Source of the DNA: Thermosipho sp. (in: thermotogales)
GTDB lineage: Bacteria > Thermotogota > Thermotogae > Thermotogales > Fervidobacteriaceae
DNA: 35,671 nucleotides
Direction: 5' to 3'
Assembly (NCBI GenBank): GCA_030153605.1
Contig: JASKLO010000015.1
Span: 1-35,671, forward strand
Shown here: one piece after another, positions 17,252 to 24,630 of the stretch
How positions within the stretch are numbered: position 1 is the first letter of the stretch
How the letters are laid out: every line of letters begins with the position of its first letter
The notes under the pieces: model-generated
Told to the model about the DNA's origin: nothing
What the model saw: only the letters and a program-made list of their open reading frames with translations
The model's database searches: none
Translations under genes and position numbers: made by a program

Positions 17252-17741
17252 CTAATATAATTTTATCACCGTAAACTTATCCTTCCAAACTTCCACATTA
17301 ATTCCTAGTGGCCTATGACCTTTACTAAATATAAGAACTTCGTTAATTTTTATTTTTAAATTATCTTCAATCATTATTCCAAATGTCTCCTGTTTTCTAA
17401 CTGAATTTTCGACTAATTTGTATAAATCAAGATGCTCCTAGCTTTTTCTTACAAATACCATGTATTTATTTATATTCAAAAATTTTATATTCAAAAATAA
17501 AATGCAAATTTCCACTTAAAACTACGAATTTATTCTTCCAACAAAAAGAACATTTACTACTATACCATAGGCATGCCAACTTCAATAAAAGATGGAGTTA
17601 TGAATCAAACAATAACTTCCTTACAAAAGTAACACTGTTATAGCCTTTATTTTTAAAAAGTACTTCAATTGGAAATTTTTGAATTTTTTTCAGCTAAAAA
17701 ACCCTTCTTAGTCCTGATATAACCCCTCTATTTAAAAGCAT
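17252..17741 (-). pseudogene. Eroded protein-coding gene, family not recognised
   Basis: No open frame spans this stretch, yet segments translate into protein-like sequence in a consistent order. An ATG at 17741 gives MLLNRGVISGLRRVF and then a TAG. The same frame continues KKIQKFPIEVLFKNKGYNSV up to a TAA. A second frame gives ITPSFIEVGMPMV and a third CSFCWKNKFVVLSGNLHFIF. After further stops, a last 61-codon piece ends KDKFTVIKLY at 17252. The CxxC piece could be half of a zinc site. At least four stops and two frame changes make it non-functional. It may have been a gene of about 160 residues or slightly more. I cannot name the family. Confidence 0.6.
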
Positions 17742-18158
17742 ACTTGTTTTTGTAAACATGAAAACAATACAAAAAATTAAATAATACAGCTATGATAAAA
17801 AATCATGCTTTTTCAAATATATCTCGGCCTCTCACTAAAATTTCCATATTTATACATATATTTATCTCAAATTTTTTGATAAAACTAATTCTATTACAAT
17901 GATTAAAATAAAATTAAAAGAAATCGTTTTTGCAATCATTTTTATATCTTATTAAGGAAAATGTCTTTATCATTACAAATGTTCATATGTCTGAACAAAA
18001 ATCACTTATATAGTAAAGATTGAATTTTCTACGTTCCATAATTTCGTTAGTAAAGATTATAAATCGACTTCTTAAAACGTTTGTAAAAAATGATAAAATC
18101 TAATTTTATCTTTATGTTATAATCGTATCGGAAAATATTTAATTAAAGGAGGGGTTCA
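17742..18158. other. Intergenic remnant upstream of the rmlA-like operon
   Basis: I see no convincing gene in this AT-rich stretch. A 14-codon open piece on the minus strand (17803-17847, MEILVRGRDIFEKA) may belong to the N terminus of the eroded gene to its left. An extended -10 element TGTTATAAT at 18115-18123, 36 bases before the next start codon, is the probable promoter of the plus-strand operon; it has no clear -35 box. Confidence 0.5.
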
Positions 18159-19238
18159 ATGAAAGCTCTTATTCTTTGTGCAGGAAAAGGTACAAGGCTT
18201 AGACCTTTAACATTTACTATAGCTAAACATTTAATACCCATTGCTAATAAACCTGTTATTTTTTATAGCCTTGAAAAAATCAAAAATGCTGGAATCGAAA
18301 ATGTCGGAATTGTAGTTAATCCCGAAAATATAAATGATTTTAAAAATGTTATAGGAGATGGAAGTAATTTTGGATTAAAAATTGAATACATAATACAAGA
18401 AGAACCTAAAGGGTTAGCACATGCTGTTTGGATTGCAAGAGATTTTCTTCAAGAGGATGATTTTCTAATGTATTTAGGAGATAACTTAATATTAGATGAC
18501 ATAAATCAATTTGTTGAAGAATTTAAAAACAGCAAGGAATTACATGCTTCTATCCTTCTTTCACCTGTGAAAGATCCTTCAAGATTTGGAATAGCAGTTG
18601 TAAAAAACGGTGAAATAATTCAGGTAATTGAAAAACCAAAAGAACCTCCTTCAAACCTTGCAATTATTGGCCTTTATTTATTTAGAAAAACTATTTTCGA
18701 AGGAATTAAAAACATTAAACCTTCCTGGAGAGGTGAATTAGAAATAACTGATGCCATAGGTTATTTGATTGATAAAAAATTTAAAGTTAAAGGACATATA
18801 ATTTATGGATGGTGGAAAGACACCGGAAAACCTGAAGACTTAATAGAAGCTAACAGAAAAATATTAGATGATAACAGTTTTAAAAATGAAATTAAAGGTG
18901 TAATTGATCCTTCTTCTGACATTCAAGGAAGAATTTATATTGGTGAAAATTCAGAAATTATAAATAGTACAATTAGAGGACCGGTTGTAATTGCTGATAA
19001 CTGTGTAATTAAAGATTCGTACATTGGCCCTTATTCCTCTTTAGGAAACAATGTGTTAGTTGAAAATTGTGAAATTCAAAATAGCATTGTAATGGACAAT
19101 GTCAAGCTTCTTAATTTACCATATCCAATTGATTCTTCTTTAATTGGAAAACACGTTCAAATTGTTGAAAGCCAGAAAAAACCAAAAGCATTGAGACTAG
19201 TTATAGGAGATATGGGTAAAGTTGAAATAGTGAGGTGA
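18159..19238 (+). CDS. rmlA: Glucose-1-phosphate thymidylyltransferase, long form
   Basis: This cytoplasmic nucleotidyltransferase (359 residues) would join a sugar-1-phosphate to dTTP, giving dTDP-glucose for glycan synthesis. The N-terminal Rossmann-like domain has the signature ALILCAGKGTRLRPLTFT, then GLAHAVWIARDF, YLGDNL, a VIEKPKEPPSNLA loop and WRGELEITDAI. GWWKDTGKPEDLIEANR is typical of the long RmlA form. Residues after about 240 form left-handed beta-helix repeats (IQGRIYIGENSEIINS and following), which separate it from the short, E. coli-type RmlA. AAAGGAGGGG precedes the ATG. It leads a six-kilobase operon, but no rmlB, C or D gene is near, so the final sugar is unknown. Confidence 0.88.
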   Translation: MKALILCAGKGTRLRPLTFTIAKHLIPIANKPVIFYSLEKIKNAGIENVGIVVNPENINDFKNVIGDGSNFGLKIEYIIQEEPKGLAHAVWIARDFLQEDDFLMYLGDNLILDDINQFVEEFKNSKELHASILLSPVKDPSRFGIAVVKNGEIIQVIEKPKEPPSNLAIIGLYLFRKTIFEGIKNIKPSWRGELEITDAIGYLIDKKFKVKGHIIYGWWKDTGKPEDLIEANRKILDDNSFKNEIKGVIDPSSDIQGRIYIGENSEIINSTIRGPVVIADNCVIKDSYIGPYSSLGNNVLVENCEIQNSIVMDNVKLLNLPYPIDSSLIGKHVQIVESQKKPKALRLVIGDMGKVEIVR

Positions 19239-19242
19239 GAAT

Positions 19243-20064
19243 TTGATCAAATTAATAGTTAGTGATTTAGATGGAACTCTTTTAAATGATGAAAAACATA
19301 TTCCGCATAGAAATATAGAGGCATTACAAAAAGCGTTATCAAAAGGTATTCATGTCAGCATCGCAACTGGTAGAAATTATTTTTCAGCAAAAAGATACAT
19401 AGAGGAACTAGGCTTAGATGTTCCTGTTATTCTCCAAAATGGCGCTTTTATCTATATGCCTTTTGAAAACAAGATTTTATATGAGTCTCCGCTACCTTCT
19501 AAAATTGCAAAAGAGCTTATTTTTTATGCAAGAAAAAATAATCTTGATTATATTCTATATACAGGTTTTTTAGATGAAAAAGATATGTACATGGATATAA
19601 AACATAATGGCCAATATTCAAGATATTTAGAACAAAATAACTGGCGTCTTACATACGTAGATGATGTTTTAAAATACATTACCAAAGATCACGTTGCTGA
19701 AGTAGTATTAATTGGAAATGAAGAAAAAATAAAAAACATTGTTGACTTATTAAATAAAAAGTACTTAAATGAGTTTAGCCCTGTAAAAAATAGTGTATAT
19801 GAAGGAGAAGCTTTTTTTGAGTTTTTTGGAAAAGGGGCTTCAAAAGAATCTGCACTAAGTTTTTTATTAGATTTTTTTAAAGTAAATCCAGAAGAAACCA
19901 TGTTTTTGGGAGACAATTACAACGATATAGGTATTATGAAAATTGTAGGTTTTCCTGTTGCCATGGAAAATGCTCCTGATGAAGTTAAATCACTCGCAAA
20001 ATTCATTTCTCTTTCAAATAACGATGGAGGAGTTGGCTTTGCCATTGAGAAATTTGTTCTTTAG
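19243..20064 (+). CDS. Cof-type HAD-IIB phosphatase
   Basis: This 273-residue cytoplasmic phosphatase has the HAD nucleophile motif LIVSDLDGTLLND (Asp8 and Asp10), ATGRNYFSAKRYI (motif II region), and a C-terminal GDNYNDIGIMKIVG with metal-binding acids. FPVAMENAPDEVK follows. The cap of type C2 lies between residues 80 and 190. Such enzymes act on sugar phosphates, nucleotides or flavin precursors; the exact substrate is open. The start is TTG at 19243, five bases after a GAGGTGA that spans the rmlA stop codon, so the two are translationally linked. Confidence 0.9.
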   Translation: MIKLIVSDLDGTLLNDEKHIPHRNIEALQKALSKGIHVSIATGRNYFSAKRYIEELGLDVPVILQNGAFIYMPFENKILYESPLPSKIAKELIFYARKNNLDYILYTGFLDEKDMYMDIKHNGQYSRYLEQNNWRLTYVDDVLKYITKDHVAEVVLIGNEEKIKNIVDLLNKKYLNEFSPVKNSVYEGEAFFEFFGKGASKESALSFLLDFFKVNPEETMFLGDNYNDIGIMKIVGFPVAMENAPDEVKSLAKFISLSNNDGGVGFAIEKFVL

Positions 20065-20743
20065 TTTTTTATTGTTAGTTTCCTTATTTACTTTTTCATT
20101 CAATAAACTTGATTTACAAATAGCTGTTGGAGAAAGAGATCAAACTGAAGTTCTTAACATTTTAAGTTCGCTAGATTTTAACCAACTTCCAATTGATTTT
20201 AAATGTGAAGTTGCTATAGCCTATTCAGAAATTTTCAAGTGGGGCGAAGGCAAAGTTGACAGTTATCAAGAAATTGCAAAAAGTTTAATTGAAGAACTTT
20301 TAGATTCTTCTCCTACCTATTGGAAGGTCCATTATGCTACTGCATTAACATACGCTCATTATGTAGAAAAAAATTTACTTTATGCATTTCTTTACTACAA
20401 AAAAATATTCTATCATGCCAATTTAGCAGTAAAATATGGACCAAATGAATATTTAGCTCATTTGTTCGTAGGGGTTCTTAATCTTGAAACACCTTTTGGA
20501 AAGTTGTCATTAGCAAGGGAACATTTATTAAAAGCTCTTGAGTTAAATCCTAATCACGTGTATACTTATGTTGAGTTAGGAAAATATTTTGAAAAAGTTA
20601 ATGACTGTAAAAAAGCTATAGAAATGTACAAATCAGCTTTGAAAGTTGAAGGAGAAATAATCTGGAAATTTATAAATGAAGAAGCAAAACAGATTGCCAG
20701 GGAAAAACTTTCGGAGGTGGAAAAAAAGTGTACAAAAAAATAA
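20039..20743 (+). CDS. Exported TPR-repeat protein of unknown function
   Basis: The protein (234 residues) begins with a signal peptide (PLRNLFFSFLLLVSLFTFSF), so it works outside the cytoplasmic membrane. The rest is helical with TPR-like units, clearest at KLSLAREHLLKALELNPNHV and the pair VYTYVELGKYFEKVNDCKKA with EMYKSALKVEG. The start is TTG at 20039, six bases after GGAGGAG. This puts the first 26 bases inside the end of the preceding HAD gene, in another frame. An upstream ATG at 20024 has no ribosome site. The gene overlaps hisS by 16 bases. TPR proteins make protein contacts; the partner is unknown. Confidence 0.78.
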   Translation: MPLRNLFFSFLLLVSLFTFSFNKLDLQIAVGERDQTEVLNILSSLDFNQLPIDFKCEVAIAYSEIFKWGEGKVDSYQEIAKSLIEELLDSSPTYWKVHYATALTYAHYVEKNLLYAFLYYKKIFYHANLAVKYGPNEYLAHLFVGVLNLETPFGKLSLAREHLLKALELNPNHVYTYVELGKYFEKVNDCKKAIEMYKSALKVEGEIIWKFINEEAKQIAREKLSEVEKKCTKK

Positions 20744-21987
20744 AGGGCACTGAAGATATTTATGGTGAAGATATTAAATACTGGTATTATATTGAACAAA
20801 CTGCTAGAGAAACTGCTAGATTATATGGTTATTCAGAAATAAGAACGCCCATTTTCGAACAAACTGAATTGTTCGTTAGAAGTGTAGGAGAAGATACTGA
20901 TATAGTTCAAAAAGAAATGTATACATTTTTAGATAAAGGTGGTAGAAGTATAACTTTACGTCCAGAAGGAACTGCCCCTACTATTAGGGCTTTTATTGAA
21001 AACTCAATGGTTGCCACAGGACTCCCAAAACGTCTTTTTTATATGGGCCCTATGTTCAGATATGAAAGGCCCCAGCTTGGTAGGCAAAGGCAATTTCATC
21101 AATTTGGAGTAGAATTAATTGGTTCATCTTCTCCTTTAGCAGACGTTGAAGCAATAACTCTTGCAGACAAATTTATTAAAAATCTTGGATTGGTTGATTA
21201 CAAAATTATTATAAATTCCCTTGGTTGTGAAGAAGACAGAAAAAAATATAGGGAAGCTCTGAGAGAATATTATGGAAAAATTTTAGATAATGTTTGTGAT
21301 GACTGTAAAAAAAGATACAATACAAATGTTTTGAGATTGCTTGATTGTAAAGTTGATATTGAATACGTCAAAAATGCCCCAAAAATTACTGATTATTTGT
21401 GTGGGAACTGCAAAAATCATTACGAAAAAACCAAAGAAATGCTCAGAAAACTCGATATAGGATTTGAAGAAAATCCTAGATTGGTTAGAGGTCTAGATTA
21501 TTACAACGGTATAATTTTTGAAATCCATCATGGAAAACTTGGCGCACAGAGCGCTATTGGTGGCGGAGGAAGATACGACAAGCTTATAAAAGAACTAGGT
21601 GGTACCAATACACCTTCACTTGGCTTTGCTTTCGGAATTGAAAGATTAATAATCGCCTTAAAAAATGAAAATGTGCCCGTTGAAGATTTTAAAAATAACG
21701 AGATTTTTGTTGCTCACCTCGGGGAAGTAGCAAAAATAGTTGCCCTTCAAATTTCAGAAGAACTTAGAGAAAATAATATCTCAGTTGTTTTTAATACAAT
21801 GGAACGAGGGCTAAGTGCTCAAATTAAACATGCTTCCCGATTGAAATGTAAGTTATGTATAATTGTTGGCGAAAATGAGCTTGAAAGAGATGCTGTTATT
21901 TTAAGAAACCTTGAAACCGGTGACCAGGTGGAAATTGAAAGAGATTTCATTGTTGGAACCGCTAAAGAGTGGCTTGAACAAAGTTAA
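20728..21987 (+). CDS. hisS: Histidyl-tRNA synthetase
   Basis: This class II synthetase (419 residues) charges tRNA-His. The N terminus YKKIKGTEDIYGED is typical. Motif 2 is GPMFRYERPQLGRQRQFHQFG. The histidine-A loops are LVRGLDYYNGIIFEI and the GGGGRYDKLIKELGG stretch, and motif 3 ends in SLGFAFGIERLI. The C-terminal anticodon domain starts near residue 325. The start is GTG after CGGAGGTGG, inside the end of the TPR gene. Two Cys pairs (CDDCKKR and CGNCKNHYEK) lie in the insertion domain, as in many bacterial HisRS. Its place in an operon of surface and transport genes is probably just economy. Confidence 0.97.
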   Translation: MYKKIKGTEDIYGEDIKYWYYIEQTARETARLYGYSEIRTPIFEQTELFVRSVGEDTDIVQKEMYTFLDKGGRSITLRPEGTAPTIRAFIENSMVATGLPKRLFYMGPMFRYERPQLGRQRQFHQFGVELIGSSSPLADVEAITLADKFIKNLGLVDYKIIINSLGCEEDRKKYREALREYYGKILDNVCDDCKKRYNTNVLRLLDCKVDIEYVKNAPKITDYLCGNCKNHYEKTKEMLRKLDIGFEENPRLVRGLDYYNGIIFEIHHGKLGAQSAIGGGGRYDKLIKELGGTNTPSLGFAFGIERLIIALKNENVPVEDFKNNEIFVAHLGEVAKIVALQISEELRENNISVVFNTMERGLSAQIKHASRLKCKLCIIVGENELERDAVILRNLETGDQVEIERDFIVGTAKEWLEQS

Positions 21988-22001
21988 AAGGAGGCAATCT
22001 T

Positions 22002-22337
22002 ATTAATTATATAGAAGTTTTAGTTGCTATTTTGATTCTTGGAATTGCAATTTCAGTTGTTTTTCCTACTATATCTGCTCAAAAAATCTTCTATGAAAAA
22101 ATAAAGCAAAGAGAACTTGCACAGCTATATGCAGAAAATATTTTTTGGGAAAATCTATACAACTTGGGATATAGTGCTTCTAATCTTACTTTGCTCTCTT
22201 ACGATATTCTAGAAGAAAATTTTGTTGTTTATTCAAATGGAAAAAAGGACCAAATTCCCAGAAAAATAATGAATTTAAGATTCCTTTTCAATAATAAAGA
22301 ATATGATGTTGACATTATCTATGATACTAGGAAATGA
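22002..22337 (+). CDS. Type IV pilin-like (pseudopilin) protein with a presumed ATT start
   Basis: The 111-residue product begins (I)NYIEVLVAILILGIAISVVF, the classic N-terminal helix of type IV pilins with Glu at position 5. A soluble part follows. AAAGGAGG lies seven bases before an in-frame ATT at 22002. No ATG, GTG or TTG stands at a usable distance from it. The first standard start, TTG at 22032, would remove half the pilin helix and lies 38 bases from the ribosome site. No leader peptide with Gly at -1 is encoded, so processing by prepilin peptidase is unlikely unless the start is misread. It is 14 bases after hisS and 24 before an ABC gene. No other pilus genes are in the window. Confidence 0.65.
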   Translation: MNYIEVLVAILILGIAISVVFPTISAQKIFYEKIKQRELAQLYAENIFWENLYNLGYSASNLTLLSYDILEENFVVYSNGKKDQIPRKIMNLRFLFNNKEYDVDIIYDTRK

Positions 22338-22361
22338 TCTCCCTTTTATGGAGGTGCTCAA

Positions 22362-23120
22362 ATGATTAAAGCGATAAATCTTACAAAAAAATTTAAAGAT
22401 TTTATGGCTGTAGATCACATAAACATTGAGGTTCCAAAAGGACAAATCTTTGGATTTCTTGGCCCAAATGGCGCGGGAAAAACAACTACCATTCGAATGC
22501 TAACGGGTACGCTTAAACCAACCGAAGGTAAAATTGAAATATTGGGACTTGACTTAAAAAAGCATGAAATTGAAATTAAAAGAAGAATAGGAGTGGTACC
22601 AGACGAACCACGGATTTATAGTCACTTAAAGGGATACGAATATCTAGAGTTTGTTATGGATATTTACAAAATTAACAACAAAGAAACTCATCAAAGAATC
22701 GAAGAACTTTCCAAAGCTTTTGGAGTTAATTATCTTGAAAAGCTTATTTCTGATTTGTCACACGGTATGAAACAAAAATTAATACTTATTAGTGTTCTGA
22801 TGAGGAAACCTGAAGTTATTTTCTTAGATGAACCTACTGTTGGCCTTGATGCAAAAAGCGCAAAAATATTAAAAGAACTTTTGAAAAATTATTCAAAACA
22901 AAGTACAACAATCTTTTTAACAACACATATTTTAGAAATAGCTGAAAACATGTGTGAAGTAATTGCAATAATTAATAATGGAAAAATCATAGCACAAGGA
23001 ACTATGGAAGAATTAAGAAAATTATCTGGTGAAAAAAACAAAACTTTGGAAGATCTATTTTTGGAATTAACCGCTCAAGAAGAAGACATAAAAAGCATTG
23101 TAGAATCTCTTTCGAGGTGA
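22362..23120 (+). CDS. ABC transporter ATP-binding protein (ABC-2 type exporter)
   Basis: This 252-residue ATPase powers the membrane protein encoded next. The Walker A loop GPNGAGKTT is at residues 34-42. The signature LSHGMKQ is near 132-138. Walker B IFLDEPTVGLD is near 153-163, followed by the switch histidine in LTTHILEIAENM. The Q-loop position reads VVPDEPRIY, where Asp replaces the usual Gln, as in many exporters of this class. GGAGGTG precedes the ATG. The substrate is unknown; exporters of this class move antibiotics, lipids or polysaccharides. Confidence 0.92.
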   Translation: MIKAINLTKKFKDFMAVDHINIEVPKGQIFGFLGPNGAGKTTTIRMLTGTLKPTEGKIEILGLDLKKHEIEIKRRIGVVPDEPRIYSHLKGYEYLEFVMDIYKINNKETHQRIEELSKAFGVNYLEKLISDLSHGMKQKLILISVLMRKPEVIFLDEPTVGLDAKSAKILKELLKNYSKQSTTIFLTTHILEIAENMCEVIAIINNGKIIAQGTMEELRKLSGEKNKTLEDLFLELTAQEEDIKSIVESLSR

Positions 23121-23124
23121 GCAA

Positions 23125-24630
23125 ATGCGAGAGTTTTTTATATTACTTAAATACGGTGGTTCTACAGTTTATTCCCAACCTCTTATATCTAAAAAGAAAA
23201 AATACAATTTATTAAAAAACCAATTAATATTATCTTTAATTGGTTCCGTCCCGCTTGGAATTATAATATTCTTCTTTACTAAAGATCTATTTACAAATTT
23301 ATACTCTGTTGATCCTCGAATTTCTAAACTTATGTTTCTTTTCTGGATGACTATACTTTCTTTGTTTTTTATTATTGGATATTTGGGTATGGCGATGTAT
23401 TCTCTTTCAAGAAATGAAGAAATAGAACTTCTTCTAACAATGCCAATAAAAAGAAGAACACTTACTATTTATCAAATCTTTGTATCAACAATTTCACAAA
23501 TGTTTGTTTTATCTTTCTATTTCTTTATATATCTTTCTTATATGATTGTTACAAAAGATAACATAATACTTGGAATAACCAGGTTGTTAGTGCATTTTAT
23601 GTTTTTATTAAGTTTTTCTTCTGTAATAGCTGTTTTGCTAGGGGGAAGAACCAGTAAAGGGTTTGTAAGAAAATTAAATGTTTTTATTTCTTTATTTGCA
23701 ATTTTTTTCTACTTATTTATAATTAGCTTTCAGAACGTAAAAATAGATCAGTTTCAAGCAATTGCAAAATTATTTAATTTTATAACAAAACCATATAACA
23801 TCTTTGCATGGAGTTTTATTTCTAATAATCTTTTCTTTTTAGCTTCTGTTATAACTATTTTATTAGTATTAATTTTTTCTAAACTAGCAGATAACCTGGC
23901 TTTTGAACCAATAGAGAGAAAAACTAGTAAAAATTACAGAATTAAAGGTCGTGGAAATATCATTAAAGCTGTTTATAGTAAAGATTTAAAAGCAACCTTA
24001 CGATACGAACAATTTTTGTACTTTATTTTATATCCTATTGGCTTTGGAATTTTCTTTTCCTTTATCAATAAAGATTATTTTATAACTCTTTTTACAATCA
24101 TCCCAATAACAACCTTTTATGTTGCTTTTGAAACTGCCATTTTAACAAATTCAGAACTTTTAAATATTAAAACCATTTTGTCTTATCCCATCAAATTTTC
24201 TACTTTAATGTTTCCAAAAGTTATAATCCCAACATCAATTAATTTTGTAATTGTTTTTGGAATCTTTATCATTTCAGCTTTTAAAGAAAATCTAACTTTA
24301 CTTTCTTATATGATCATTCCAATTACTTTTCTTTTGTTTTCAATGAGCTCAATAATTGGAATATATTTTGTTATAAAAAATCCACCAAAAACAGAAAATA
24401 TGAATAGAATTTTTGGAATAGGACAGACATTTATTATAGAAGGAATAACTATGGGACTTGCATTTGGCTCGATTCTTCCTATTGTATTTTTAAATAATCC
24501 TCAAACCTCTTTTAAATCAAAGATAATTTTTCTTTTAATAATGTTTGCTTCAATTTGTACTTCAATTATTATTTCATTAACTATATTTAGAAAATTAAAA
24601 AAACACTTGGACATATGGATTGAAAATTAA
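23125..24630 (+). CDS. ABC transporter membrane protein (exporter permease)
   Basis: This 501-residue inner-membrane protein is hydrophobic along most of its length, with around twelve helices and a charged stretch near residues 265-285. The order (ATPase, then large permease four bases later) is typical of an ABC-2-like exporter. The N-terminal cytoplasmic region includes MREFFILLKYGGSTVYSQPL, and LTMPIKRRTLTIYQIF resembles the coupling helix of this class. A GAGGTGAG site overlaps the end of the ATPase gene. The stop codon overlaps the stop of the convergent helicase gene. No substrate can be named. Confidence 0.85.
   Translation: MREFFILLKYGGSTVYSQPLISKKKKYNLLKNQLILSLIGSVPLGIIIFFFTKDLFTNLYSVDPRISKLMFLFWMTILSLFFIIGYLGMAMYSLSRNEEIELLLTMPIKRRTLTIYQIFVSTISQMFVLSFYFFIYLSYMIVTKDNIILGITRLLVHFMFLLSFSSVIAVLLGGRTSKGFVRKLNVFISLFAIFFYLFIISFQNVKIDQFQAIAKLFNFITKPYNIFAWSFISNNLFFLASVITILLVLIFSKLADNLAFEPIERKTSKNYRIKGRGNIIKAVYSKDLKATLRYEQFLYFILYPIGFGIFFSFINKDYFITLFTIIPITTFYVAFETAILTNSELLNIKTILSYPIKFSTLMFPKVIIPTSINFVIVFGIFIISAFKENLTLLSYMIIPITFLLFSMSSIIGIYFVIKNPPKTENMNRIFGIGQTFIIEGITMGLAFGSILPIVFLNNPQTSFKSKIIFLLIMFASICTSIIISLTIFRKLKKHLDIWIEN

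Noticed and set aside
17785-17815. Possible terminator hairpin (TATGAT...ATCATG followed by TTTTT)
   Set aside because: The stem is only about five pairs with a wobble; it is too weak and no gene ends just before it.
17803-17847. Short minus-strand frame MEILVRGRDIFEKA, resembling the start of a ribosome hibernation factor
   Set aside because: It ends after 14 codons and nothing downstream continues the family; it is more likely part of the eroded gene or chance.
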